Shown here: piece by piece, positions 9,476 to 18,332 of the stretch
Numbering within the stretch: the stretch's first letter is position 1
How the letters are laid out: every line of letters begins with the position of its first letter
From: Maribacter sp044594925
Lineage (GTDB): Bacteria; Bacteroidota; Bacteroidia; Flavobacteriales; Flavobacteriaceae
Assembly: GCF_044594925.1 (NCBI RefSeq)
Contig: NZ_CP138991.1
Location: 1,054,001 to 1,118,000 of the forward strand
DNA: 64,000 bases
Reading direction: 5' to 3'
The notes under the pieces: generated by a model
Told to the model about the DNA's origin: nothing
Seen by the model: only the letters and a program-made list of their open reading frames with translations
Database searches by the model: none
Position numbers and translations under genes: made by a program

Positions 9476-9757
9476 ATTCCATTACTTTTTGAGAAGAAAC
9501 TTTTTAGAAGACGACATAATTTTTAAAGATTAATAATCTTAAAAAATTTGTGCGAGATGAAGCGTTGGAAAAGAAAGTGCAGTACCAAATACGCCAGCGC
9601 GCCAACTCGCACAAAAAATATAAAGTCTCCCAGACCTTATATTTTTATGCCGTAACCAAAGCAAAGTGTCACAACCCAAGACATTATAGAACAAAAATGT
9701 TCTATAATCCGTCATTATATCAAATAGCGATAAGTTATAAGTTATTCCGGGGGTATT
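9476..9757 (+). repeat. Family A structured repeat, copy 4
   Basis: Fills the gap between the AbiEii-type toxin and parE. It starts CCATTACTTTTTGAGAAGAA and closely matches 7379-7590. Hairpin 1 is a 15-bp stem with one mismatch, 9614-9628 with 9632-9646, loop CCC, flanked by CAACTCGCAC and ATGCCGTAACCAAAGC. Hairpin 2 has perfect 11-bp arms ATTATAGAACA (9683-9693) and TGTTCTATAAT (9698-9708). It ends with ATATCAAATAGCGATAAG and TTCCTAGTCG, like copy 1. A frame of 70 codons inside it is fortuitous. Confidence 0.78.
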
Positions 9758-9758
9758 C

Positions 9759-10058
9759 CTAGTCGTTTTCTAGATTCCTATCGTAGTCCATACGCTGACT
9801 TAAAACTCTAAGAATAAAAATTCCGCTTGCAGTTTGTAGATAAAATATAATATGCGACTCATAGGAAAATCTTTTCAAACCTTCAATAAACGCTGATGCA
9901 TCACGAACTAAATTCAGATTTTCGGCAAGTACTTCAAAGGCTTCGTGCATAGCGTAAAAATAATTTTGCGCTTGAGTTAGCCCAAATTTGTATATGCCGA
10001 ACTCATACATTGCAGCCAAATCGATTTCTGTTTTGGAGGATAGTTTATAAACGCCCAT
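9759..10058 (-). CDS. parE: ParE/RelE-superfamily toxin
   Basis: 99 residues, the usual length of ParE. Family features are the N-terminal strand YKLSSKTEIDLAAMYEFGIYKFG, the central LNLVRDASAFIEGLKRFSYESHIIFYL and the ending FILRVLSQRMDYDRNL. ParE toxins inhibit DNA gyrase; other RelE-fold members cleave mRNA, so the target is inferred. It overlaps the upstream antitoxin gene by 14 bases, so the pair is one transcription unit with the antitoxin first. The 3' end abuts a family A repeat copy. Confidence 0.85.
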   Translation of the reverse strand: MGVYKLSSKTEIDLAAMYEFGIYKFGLTQAQNYFYAMHEAFEVLAENLNLVRDASAFIEGLKRFSYESHIIFYLQTASGIFILRVLSQRMDYDRNLEND

Positions 10059-10302
10059 CTTCCCGCATACGTGCTTCGACTTCTTTCATGATATCTGGTA
10101 ATGATTTATTACTTACGCCGCTTTCAAGCCCCTCAACAAGTTTTGTTTTTAGTGAAATAAACTTGGCATTGTTAGCTTGGTCTAGACGTACAAGATTTCT
10201 TAGATATTCACTGTCATTTGTGTATTCCCCTGCTTCTATTCGAGCTTTTATCCATTTATCCTGCTGTTCTGTAAAAGTTACCGTTTTTCGAACTGTTGCC
10301 AT
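10045..10302 (-). CDS. parD: ParD-family antitoxin
   Basis: 85 residues. The N-terminus (TVRKTVTFTEQQDKWIKARIEAG, then YTNDSEYLRNLVRLDQ) is the ribbon-helix-helix of ParD antitoxins, which binds operator DNA as a dimer. The C-terminal half (SLPDIMKEVEARMRED) is the flexible part that masks the toxin. It is followed, with overlap, by the ParE toxin. A 9-bp inverted repeat upstream (10325-10371) is a likely binding site for autoregulation. Confidence 0.86.
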   Translation of the reverse strand: MATVRKTVTFTEQQDKWIKARIEAGEYTNDSEYLRNLVRLDQANNAKFISLKTKLVEGLESGVSNKSLPDIMKEVEARMREDGRL

Positions 10303-10324
10303 TATTAGCGATGTTTAAATTATC

Positions 10325-10371
10325 ATACTATTGGTATAATTTAGCGAATGTTTTTGATGAATCAATAGTAT
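10325..10371. promoter_or_regulatory. Candidate ParD operator
   Basis: ATACTATTG (10325-10333) and its reverse complement CAATAGTAT (10363-10371) form a perfect inverted repeat with 29 bases between, 23 to 69 bases upstream of the parD start. Promoter-proximal symmetry in front of a ribbon-helix-helix antitoxin suggests autorepression. Confidence 0.45.
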
Positions 10372-10381
10372 AGATTGAAAT

Positions 10382-10430
10382 ACCATTACACACATATTAT
10401 ACTCCCCTTCGCTTGTTGGTCCGTAGCTAT
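10382..10430 (+). repeat. Family A repeat fragment, copy 5 (left box only)
   Basis: CCATTACACACATAT followed by ACTCCCCTTCGCTTG matches the left boundary boxes of copies 1-3. The hairpin portion is absent. It marks the right end of the accessory region. Confidence 0.5.
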
Positions 10431-10546
10431 GTGCACTATTACTTCTAATATAGTGATAAGCTCAAAATATTAACGAAGATATTAGGATTATGCCGTATTC
10501 TTATCTAATATTAAAGTAGTATTTACAGCGTACGATAATTTTTTTT

Positions 10547-12004
10547 ATGAATAGTGAAAATTTTAATTATATAATAACTGCCATATTTACTGCAATTTTT
10601 GGTGTTTTTGGAATTTATCACTTGGCTTCTTTTTTGATTTTAAGGCATAAGATTCTTCTCTATTATTGTATTCTGATACTAGCATTAGCGCTGCATTGGA
10701 GTTGGTTTTTATTGGCATCAGGACCTCTGAATGATGCCATTGCCGATAAAGCATCTATTGTTTCTGCCATGGCAGTGACGTATGGCTTATTACTATTTAC
10801 TAAGAATTATTTAAACATTGGAAAAAAGAATCACCCTCTTTTATCAAGAAGCTATAGGATATTTAAATACACGATAGTTTGCATTCCGATCCTTTATTTT
10901 TTAAATATTTTGACAATCAAAATTGATTGGTTAAATGATTCGTTAGTGATGCTAGCCGCAATTACCGCTATGCTATCCATATTCATGAATTTATTTTCAG
11001 GAGTACGTTTATACAAGGAAGAAAGATTTAATAAGTACTATCTATACAGCTACGCTCCCATGCTGCTCGCGGCAATTATTTACATAGTCGCCTGGTTTTT
11101 ACAAAAGCAGTATACTGTTGATGTACGATTTGTATTGATAACAACATCTAGTTTGATTACCCTACAATTGATTCTTTTCTCCATTCTAGTGGGTTATAAG
11201 TTTAAATCTATTGAGAATGAAAACATTAGAACACAAGTTGAAACCAATAAAATCCTTGCCATTGAAGTAACCCGACAGACGGAAAAGCTGCAAATGGCAA
11301 AGGAGGAACTAGAAAATAAGAACCAAGAACTTGAAACGGTAAATAGTTTAAAAAACAAATTGTTCTCACTGCTTACCCACGATGTGAAAGGTCCCCTGAA
11401 CAACATAGCGGCGCTGGTAGAAATGATTGAAACCCATTTAGAGGATGGTCAACTCAAGGAAATGTCAAAAAAGTTAAAAAATAAAGTGGATGATAGAATT
11501 GCTATGGTGAATGCTTTACTGGAATGGTCTTATAGTCAGCTGGAAGGAATTGAGATAAAAAAAACCAGTTGTGATATTAAAAAAACGTTTGATTCTATGG
11601 CAAAGGAATTTGAACGACTGATAGAAGATAAAGAGTTGAAGTTGCTATTTGAAATTTCAGAACCAAAACTCTTAATCGATGAGAACATGTTCAAAATTAT
11701 TTTACGTAATTTGACTTCTAATGCCATTAAATTCAGCAACGAAGGTCAAAAAATAATACTGTCTTCTAGAAAAGTGTTAGAAGGGATTGAAATAGGTGTA
11801 CAAGACTTTGGAATTGGTATGAATGCCGATTGGTGTGATAACCTTGTAAACGAGGAAATTCCCAAGACAATGTTAGGCACTAAAGGTGAACAGGGAACAG
11901 GTTTTGGTTTATTAATAACAAAGGATTTTGTAGAAATGAATGACGGTAAACTAATTTGTACTAGCGAATTAAACCAAGGCACCAAATTTACCTTACGATT
12001 TTAA
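10547..12004 (+). CDS. Membrane sensor histidine kinase
   Basis: 485 residues. About seven hydrophobic helices fill residues 8-220, resembling a 7TM sensor. A coiled coil follows (about 225-270: QTEKLQMAKEELENKNQELE). The HisKA box is FSLLTHDVKGPLNN with phospho-acceptor His278. The ATPase domain has an N box (LRNLTSNAIKFSNEG, Asn392), a G1 box (VQDFGIGM) and a G2 box (GTGFGLLITKDFV). No receiver domain and no adjacent response regulator gene are present, so it is an orphan kinase whose partner lies elsewhere. The ligand cannot be read from the sequence. Confidence 0.92.
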   Translation: MNSENFNYIITAIFTAIFGVFGIYHLASFLILRHKILLYYCILILALALHWSWFLLASGPLNDAIADKASIVSAMAVTYGLLLFTKNYLNIGKKNHPLLSRSYRIFKYTIVCIPILYFLNILTIKIDWLNDSLVMLAAITAMLSIFMNLFSGVRLYKEERFNKYYLYSYAPMLLAAIIYIVAWFLQKQYTVDVRFVLITTSSLITLQLILFSILVGYKFKSIENENIRTQVETNKILAIEVTRQTEKLQMAKEELENKNQELETVNSLKNKLFSLLTHDVKGPLNNIAALVEMIETHLEDGQLKEMSKKLKNKVDDRIAMVNALLEWSYSQLEGIEIKKTSCDIKKTFDSMAKEFERLIEDKELKLLFEISEPKLLIDENMFKIILRNLTSNAIKFSNEGQKIILSSRKVLEGIEIGVQDFGIGMNADWCDNLVNEEIPKTMLGTKGEQGTGFGLLITKDFVEMNDGKLICTSELNQGTKFTLRF

Positions 12005-12322
12005 AGCTCGATAAAACATAATTTTTATGGAATAGGTCTAAGTAATTTAATAGTGTGTGAACATCATAAAAGTGCACTAATCCAAAGATGGTTTTAATTG
12101 TTTCCTATTTTAATATTCGCCTAGACCTCTTCAATGCAGTTAAACAGGCAACCCTCCCTCCTACCATTGGTAAGTTAATGGGTCGTTGATTGGCTTTTTA
12201 TAAGAAGGCTTTATAAGAAACTCGAAGGATTACTTGAATACGAAACAACTTAAAAAGGCAACGTTTGCCTACACTCTATTTCATGAGTTTATGGTGTTGA
12301 ATTTCTAAATGGCTCAAATCTA
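12005..12322. other. Intergenic stretch, no gene seen
   Basis: AT-rich sequence after the kinase stop. No open frame of note, no U-tract terminator and no clear repeat. It runs into the decayed chitinase fragment at 12323. Confidence 0.5.
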
Positions 12323-12457
12323 TCATTCATTGGTCGCTTTATAAATAGCATCTAAAAGGCTACTTTTTTCCTTGGTGTCATTGCCCAATTCCCAGATGAG
12401 ATTTTGGCTTACGTGGTAGCCAAGTCGATTACTTTTTTTGGTAAACAATACTATCAT
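12323..12457 (-). pseudogene. Decayed C-terminal fragment of a GH18 chitinase-like gene
   Basis: On the minus strand this reads IWELGNDTKEKSSLLDAIYKATNE and then stop. The intact GH18 gene at 15897 ends FWELGNDTKEDGSLLDAIHKTVTE and then stop. DNA identity is also high over about 60 bases (the AATAGCATCTAAAAGGCTAC block). Upstream, similarity continues weakly with an in-frame loss of about four residues and a frame change near 12430, so this is a relic and not an exon. It points to a former tandem or paralogous chitinase gene whose body was lost before the AsmA-like gene. Confidence 0.75.
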
Positions 12458-12513
12458 GTGCAAATTCGTTAGTTTAATAAGGCCGTAGTGCTGCTAAATC
12501 AAAAGAACATACG

Positions 12514-15500
12514 TTGACGCTCAAAAAACACTGGAAACGGTTCATATTTCTCACCATCTTGGTGCCCGTATTGTGCATAGGAATACTATTGCTCTATGTG
12601 CAAAACCAGCAATCTGAAATTATTAACGGAGAAATTGACCTTATAAACCAAGAGCATAAAGGCCTAATTACGGTTGGTAAGAGTAACCTATCGCTTTTTG
12701 GGAATTTTCCGGACCTCTCCATAAAAATTTATGATGTAAAAGTATTCGAGACCAAAGCGGTGAATGCACCCTTGATAATGGATGTAAAGGATATTTATGT
12801 AGGCTTCAATTTTTGGGATATTGTAAGCGGAAACTATGACATACATTCGGTATTGATAGAAGACGGTGTTTTTAATATCGTTATTCATGAAGATAATACC
12901 TCTAATATTCAAAATTCTTTAGCTACCACCACTGCAGATGGGACGGCCAGCACCAATATTCACTTGAATGCGATTGGATTAAAAAACCTAGATATTCATA
13001 CGCTCGACGAGGCTACTAATACCGATGTTGAAAAGTTCATTTATACGGGTAAAGGAGGCTTTCGTATCATGGATAGTATCATTGCCGGTCATATTGATAC
13101 CGAATTAGAGCTGAATGTCATCAAAGATGGCGACACGACCTATATCCGTAAAAAACATTTTGAAATACACACAGACCTTGTTTTCAATGAAGCTACAGGA
13201 ATACTGGACATAGCGCCTTCTGGAATTGTTATGGAGAACGGTGATTTTGAGCTATCGGGAGCTATAGATACCAAAAACGATGTAGACCTTGACCTTGCCA
13301 TAAAAGGGACCAAGCCCAATTTTGATATGCTTATTGCATTTGCTCCAGAAGATGTGATTCCCTTTTTGGATAAATACAAGAACGCTGGGGAGATTTACTT
13401 CAATGCTACGATCAAAGGTCCGGCGAATAAAGGAAACAGACCCGCTATCTACGCCGAATTTGGTGCGGGAAAGGCCTTTTTGGAGCATACGAGCAGTGAT
13501 AAAAAAATAGATAAAATGGGCTTTAATGGCCATTTTAGTAACGGTAAAAAAAGAGCTGCCAGCACCATGGAATTTTCATTGACCAATATGAAAGCCTCTT
13601 TGGAAAAAGGAGGGTTTCTAGGGAGCATCTTTGTGAAGAATTTTGAATCTCCGGAAGTTGATATGCAAATAGATGCCGATTTTAATCTAGATTTCATCGC
13701 AGCGTTCTTTGAACTGCAGGAAGTACAGAACGCATCAGGAAATATAAAACTAAAAATGAATTTTCATGATATTGTTGATATCGAAAATCCTAAAATGGCA
13801 TTGCAGCAATTAAATCAGGCCTACCATGCAGCATTAACAATTGAGAATTTACACTTGGAAGCAGAAAATCTTCCAGCTCCCATTGACAGTTTAAATGTAA
13901 ATCTATTCATGAACGGTAAAGAGGCCACCCTTAAAAAATTTGATTTGCTGATGGGTAATTCAGATGTTTCTATACGTGGTTTCCTGTCAGATCTACCGTC
14001 TATTGTGCATCATACGAATACGCCCGTAGAAACCCATTTAGATATTACCTCCAATTATTTGGATATTGCAGAATTGACAGGTTTTTCAATGCAGGATACT
14101 ACCCGGACCGGGTTTGACGAACAAGTTGAAAATCTAAGTCTTGGACTTTCATTTATAGGCTCTGCCAAAGACTTTACAGAATCTGAATACTTACCTATAG
14201 GTGAGTTTTTTATTGATAGCCTATATGCGGAACCAAAGCACTATCCGCATCGTTTGCATAATTTTCATGCCGATGTTCTGATTAATGATAAGGATTTAGA
14301 ATTAGTAGATTTTAAGGGTCATATTGACGATAGTGATTTCTATTTTGACGGATTGGTGCAAGATTATGCTTTCTGGATGCGGGCCGGGCGTCATGGAGAC
14401 GTAGCACTGGATTTTAATCTTACTTCGGAAAAGTTACGGCTCGAAGATATTTTTTCTTACAAAGGGGAAAATTACGTTCCGGAAGAATACCAACATGAAA
14501 TTTTTGACGATTTAGCCTTACATTTTACTTCAAAGATGCACTATGTCGATTCTTCGCTGAGTTCCGTGGCTATTGCCTTGGATAAGCTAAACACTAAGAT
14601 GGAAATACATCCGGAACGTTTTCATGACTTTAAGGGAAACATCCTTTACAAAGACGATCATATTACTATCAATAATTTTCATGGTGAAATTGGTTCTACC
14701 CGTTTTAATTTTAATCTGAATTACTATTTAGGCGAAGACCAGTCCAAAATGACCCAAGAGAACTACCTAGAGCTTAAGGCAGATTATATTGATTATGATG
14801 CCCTGTTCAATTTTAATCCAAGTCCTTCAAAGTCATTAGTAGCGGTGGACTCCCCTACTGAAGATGTTGCGGCACATGCAAAAGCTTTTAATATCTATGA
14901 ATTGCCTTTTACCGATATGCGTTTTAAAGCGGATATTGCCCATTTAATATACCATAGGATAGCCCTACAAAATATTAAGGCAGCTTTGAGAACAACACCC
15001 GACCATTATATGTATATCGATACGCTTACTATGAATGCTGCTGGAGGAAACATTCGCTTAAATGGCTATTTTAATGGAAGTGACCCCGAACATATTTATA
15101 TGCAGCCAGATTTGTTGATGACCAATGTGGACATCGATAAATTACTTTTTAAATTTGAAAATTTTGGGCAAGACCACCTTGTTTCAGAAAATTTACAAGG
15201 AAAACTTACGGCTCGTATTGGCGGTAAAATAAGGATATATCCAGATATGATACCAGATTTGGATCAGTCTTCTATTGAAATGGACGTAAAAGTACGCAAC
15301 GGAAAGCTGAAAAATTATGACCCTATGTTAGCATTATCGGATTATATGGGAGATAAAAACCTTCGCAATATTAGGTTCGACACGCTACAAAATAGTATGA
15401 CCATAGATAAGGGGGAAATTACGATACCAACGATGACCATTGAATCTACCCTAGGCCATATGGAACTGTCCGGAACGCACGATAGCAATCAAAATATTGA

Positions 15501-15702
15501 GTATTACTTACGTATACCTTGGAAAACAGTACGAAAGGCCACTTGGCAAAAATTATTTGTGAGTAAAAAGGATTCCGTTACCGAGCAAGACCAAGTTGAC
15601 GAAATAATAGTGGCGGATCCTAACGGTAAAATCAAGTTTTTAAATCTTAAGGTACAAGGAACCATAGATGACTATAAAGTTTCCTTGCGCAAGAAAAAGT
15701 AA
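12514..15702 (+). CDS. AsmA-family (AsmA/TamB-like) protein
   Basis: 1062 residues with one N-terminal membrane helix (about 8-28: FIFLTILVPVLCIGILLLYV) followed by a very long beta-rich region. The start FSVKVYDVKV-like pattern (LSIKIYDVKVFETKAVNAPLI) and repeated DLALKG/GDVSIRG-type strands are typical of AsmA proteins. These form hydrophobic grooves that probably carry lipids between inner and outer membranes. The ORF has no in-frame ATG before residue 1 and an in-frame TAA lies at 12478, so TTG at 12514 is taken as the start. It appears monocistronic. The C-terminus, after EYYLRIPWKTVRKATWQKLF, is basic (SLRKKK). Confidence 0.85.
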   Translation: MTLKKHWKRFIFLTILVPVLCIGILLLYVQNQQSEIINGEIDLINQEHKGLITVGKSNLSLFGNFPDLSIKIYDVKVFETKAVNAPLIMDVKDIYVGFNFWDIVSGNYDIHSVLIEDGVFNIVIHEDNTSNIQNSLATTTADGTASTNIHLNAIGLKNLDIHTLDEATNTDVEKFIYTGKGGFRIMDSIIAGHIDTELELNVIKDGDTTYIRKKHFEIHTDLVFNEATGILDIAPSGIVMENGDFELSGAIDTKNDVDLDLAIKGTKPNFDMLIAFAPEDVIPFLDKYKNAGEIYFNATIKGPANKGNRPAIYAEFGAGKAFLEHTSSDKKIDKMGFNGHFSNGKKRAASTMEFSLTNMKASLEKGGFLGSIFVKNFESPEVDMQIDADFNLDFIAAFFELQEVQNASGNIKLKMNFHDIVDIENPKMALQQLNQAYHAALTIENLHLEAENLPAPIDSLNVNLFMNGKEATLKKFDLLMGNSDVSIRGFLSDLPSIVHHTNTPVETHLDITSNYLDIAELTGFSMQDTTRTGFDEQVENLSLGLSFIGSAKDFTESEYLPIGEFFIDSLYAEPKHYPHRLHNFHADVLINDKDLELVDFKGHIDDSDFYFDGLVQDYAFWMRAGRHGDVALDFNLTSEKLRLEDIFSYKGENYVPEEYQHEIFDDLALHFTSKMHYVDSSLSSVAIALDKLNTKMEIHPERFHDFKGNILYKDDHITINNFHGEIGSTRFNFNLNYYLGEDQSKMTQENYLELKADYIDYDALFNFNPSPSKSLVAVDSPTEDVAAHAKAFNIYELPFTDMRFKADIAHLIYHRIALQNIKAALRTTPDHYMYIDTLTMNAAGGNIRLNGYFNGSDPEHIYMQPDLLMTNVDIDKLLFKFENFGQDHLVSENLQGKLTARIGGKIRIYPDMIPDLDQSSIEMDVKVRNGKLKNYDPMLALSDYMGDKNLRNIRFDTLQNSMTIDKGEITIPTMTIESTLGHMELSGTHDSNQNIEYYLRIPWKTVRKATWQKLFVSKKDSVTEQDQVDEIIVADPNGKIKFLNLKVQGTIDDYKVSLRKKK

Positions 15703-15896
15703 GGTAGCCATTATATTTAAAATTTTATAAAGGAGTTACAATCATTGCACACGCAAACATTACCATCTCTACAGTGCGAATTGCTTTAAAACTGAATCGA
15801 ATAAGTAGCCCTAAGAAGTTTCTTTACCGTATTAGCGAAAAATAGATTTGTTGCCATATTGATGAGACCAATATCTGATTTACAACTAAAGTACAA

Positions 15897-17114
15897 TTAT
15901 TCTGTAACGGTCTTATGAATAGCATCTAAAAGGCTACCGTCTTCCTTGGTGTCATTGCCCAACTCCCAGAACATAATACCCCCTAGCCCTTTTTCAATGG
16001 CGTAACCAGTTTTTGCGGCAACGGAAACGGTATCGTCATAGGATACTAGTAAACTATCCGTAGCATTATACATGAATGGCGCTTTTACCTGTTCGTCCCA
16101 ATAGCGAACGAAAGTACTGTCCGGCTCATAATTGTCCCTAATCTCATGATAGGCATACCAACCAATATGCATACCGCCGCTCCGCTGATACAGTCCATTA
16201 TTATCAGGTGCAACCCCTTTCCAAACCCTTCCATAAAAAGCGGCACCGATAACGATTTGTTTTGGGTCTACGTTTTGCGCTATTAAGAAATCCACTATTT
16301 TTTCAGTTGATCGTGGATGTGGGTCCGGGGTACGACCTTTTTTGTACAAGCTATCTAAATTACTTTGGAACGGAGTCCCTTTAATATCTTCATTTTTTAT
16401 TTCGCCTAAAGCGGTATGGTGACCCGTATATTCTGATACACCAGAAACCAGGTCATAAGTCATTACATTGGTATAATCGGCATATTTCATGACTTCATTG
16501 ATTTCTATAAAGTCATAATATCTTTTCCAACCAGCAGATGCAAAAGTTAGGGTTTTAGGAGTGTCAAAAGTGTCCAGCATTTCTCGAAGTCCCTTCATCA
16601 ATGCGGTAAAATTTTTGGTATCTACATCTCTGGCCATAGTACCGGCACCCGATATGCCCGGATATTCCCAATCCATATCCAAACCATCCAACTTATATTT
16701 TGCAATAAAAGCTGAAGCGTTGGCAATGAATTTGGTACGACCTTCTTGGGTTAGCGCCATATCGGAAAAACCATCGGCTCCCCATCCACCACAGGCAATC
16801 ATAACCTTTAAATCTGGATTGCGCTTTTTTTGTTGTACCAGCGCTTCCAATTTTGGACCCGCATCCGCTGGGTTACGGAATTTCATTTCACCATCTATGA
16901 CATTGGTAAAGGAGAATATGATATGGGTTAGTTTCTCTACTGGAATAGTTTCGGGTTGGTAGTCCGCCTCGGGCACATAATAGGCCATAACTACAGTTTT
17001 CCTTTCAATAGCGCCGGAATAGGTTTGGCTTTCCTGTTTTTCAGGGCTGGGCTTACATGAAATAAGGCATAAGAGCAATATAATGTGATAGCGTAAAATG
17101 TTTTTAATCTTCAT
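15897..17114 (-). CDS. GH18 chitinase-like lipoprotein
   Basis: 405 residues. A lipobox (LLLCLISC, Cys20) marks an envelope lipoprotein. The GH18 TIM barrel spans about 40-400. The signature KLDGLDMDWEYPG carries the catalytic DxxDxDxE (Asp143, Asp146, Asp148, Glu150), all present. Further barrel motifs are KVMIACGGWG, TNVMTYDL, IGAAFYGR and GGIMFWELGND. The enzyme should hydrolyse beta-1,4-N-acetylglucosamine links by substrate-assisted catalysis, in chitin or related glycans; the exact substrate is not determined. It stands alone. A relic of a second copy of its 3' end lies 3.4 kb away at 12323-12457. Confidence 0.92.
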   Translation of the reverse strand: MKIKNILRYHIILLLCLISCKPSPEKQESQTYSGAIERKTVVMAYYVPEADYQPETIPVEKLTHIIFSFTNVIDGEMKFRNPADAGPKLEALVQQKKRNPDLKVMIACGGWGADGFSDMALTQEGRTKFIANASAFIAKYKLDGLDMDWEYPGISGAGTMARDVDTKNFTALMKGLREMLDTFDTPKTLTFASAGWKRYYDFIEINEVMKYADYTNVMTYDLVSGVSEYTGHHTALGEIKNEDIKGTPFQSNLDSLYKKGRTPDPHPRSTEKIVDFLIAQNVDPKQIVIGAAFYGRVWKGVAPDNNGLYQRSGGMHIGWYAYHEIRDNYEPDSTFVRYWDEQVKAPFMYNATDSLLVSYDDTVSVAAKTGYAIEKGLGGIMFWELGNDTKEDGSLLDAIHKTVTE

Positions 17115-17204
17115 TTTTATATTTGTAATAGGCTTAGTTGTAAATATAAAAAAATAGCTTTCAATTAACTAGTGGGCTAAGTCGTTACTAAAAAAGTGTA
17201 AAGA

Positions 17205-17236
17205 CAAAAAAAGCCACTGCAATTGTGCAGCGGCCT
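17205..17236 (-). terminator. Rho-independent terminator after the fasciclin gene
   Basis: On the minus strand, GGCCGCTGCAC-AATT-GCAGTGGC is followed by seven T. It lies 29 bases past the fasciclin gene stop. Confidence 0.8.
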
Positions 17237-17264
17237 TAATCTTCTTTCTCATAATTTATTTTGC

Positions 17265-17846
17265 CTATGGCATTACCACAGTATCCAGAGCGTGGATTAC
17301 ACCGTTAGATGCAGCAACATCCGCAATAACTACTGTGGAAGTACCTCCTTTAGCATCAGTTAATGTTACATTACCTTCATTTAGACTTAGCGTAATAGTT
17401 CCACCCTGAACAGTTTCTACCGTAAAGGCCCCATCGTTGCTATTGATAGCTTCAATTACCGCCGCCGCCTCAAATTTCCCGGCAACAACATGATACGTTA
17501 ATATTCCCGTTAAAGCATCTTTACTTTCTGGTTTCAGCAGCCCTTCGACCGTACCTTCGGGTAGTTTTGCAAACGCATCATTAGTAGGTGCAAATACTGT
17601 AAATGGGCCATCACCACTAAGGGTATCAACAAGACCAGCTGCTTTTACTGCAGCAACCAGCGTAGTAAAGGAATCATTACCTGCAGCAACACCAACAATA
17701 TTAGGTGTGGTTTCCTCAACTACTTCCGCCTGGACTTCCATTACCTCTTCCTTAACTTCCTCTTTCATTTCTTTTTTCTTTTCCCCGCAAGACGCAAACA
17801 ATACCATGGAAAAAGCTAACATACTAAGCACTTTCAAACTTTTCAT
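17265..17846 (-). CDS. Fasciclin (FAS1) domain lipoprotein
   Basis: 193 residues from ATG at 17846; a longer frame would need a TTG at 17873 and puts charged residues ahead of the signal, so the ATG is preferred. The signal ends at LFASCG (lipobox Cys). A Lys/Glu-rich tether follows. The FAS1 domain shows both conserved boxes: H1 FTVFAPTNDAFAKLP and H2 GVIHALDTVVMP. Central YHVVAGKF is also typical. FAS1 proteins mediate adhesion or protein-protein contacts at the cell surface. A terminator lies just downstream. Confidence 0.9.
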   Translation of the reverse strand: MKSLKVLSMLAFSMVLFASCGEKKKEMKEEVKEEVMEVQAEVVEETTPNIVGVAAGNDSFTTLVAAVKAAGLVDTLSGDGPFTVFAPTNDAFAKLPEGTVEGLLKPESKDALTGILTYHVVAGKFEAAAVIEAINSNDGAFTVETVQGGTITLSLNEGNVTLTDAKGGTSTVVIADVAASNGVIHALDTVVMP

Positions 17847-17982
17847 AAAATTTTTAGATTTTGATTCTTTCAAATATACAAGCTATTCTTTATTGTTTGA
17901 TTTATTTAACAAAAGATTAAACAAAAAATATTATAGTTCATTCTCAATTGTTTAATTTGGTATCCTTTAAGAGAAGTCTTTT

Positions 17983-18330
17983 ATGAAAATGATACTATAT
18001 CTAACACTCTTTTCAGCCTGCTCCTTCCTTTTATTTGGTATTGCCTGTTTTACAACCGTGCAGATGAAGAAAGAGTTTACAAGATATGGGTTAGCATCCT
18101 ATCGAAATATTGTGGGTGCTTTGCAACTACTCGGAGGTTTGGGCTTATTATTAGGCCTATATTATTCAACGATTTTGCAGATAGCTGCCGCTGCAGGACT
18201 TTCAATCCTCATGGTATTGGGTTTTATGGTAAGATTGAAGATCAAGGATTCTGTTATTCAAGCTTTGCCATCATTAAGTTACGCGATACTCAATGCCTAT
18301 ATTTTTTTTAAATTGCTTCCCCAGCTATAA
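17983..18330 (+). CDS. DoxX-like four-helix membrane protein
   Basis: 115 residues with four hydrophobic helices (about 3-24, 44-60, 66-84, 95-112). The pattern YRNIVGALQLLGGLGLLLGL followed by VRLKIKDSVIQALPSL fits the DoxX-like superfamily (small quinone-related or unknown-function membrane proteins). The next gene encodes a related protein on the opposite strand and ends two bases away. The function is not known; the domain call rests on pattern only. Confidence 0.75.
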   Translation: MKMILYLTLFSACSFLLFGIACFTTVQMKKEFTRYGLASYRNIVGALQLLGGLGLLLGLYYSTILQIAAAAGLSILMVLGFMVRLKIKDSVIQALPSLSYAILNAYIFFKLLPQL

Positions 18331-18332
18331 GC

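Noticed and set aside
9550..9762. 70-codon open frame inside family A copy 4
   Set aside because: Lies across both hairpins and is broken in the similar copy at 7379-7590.
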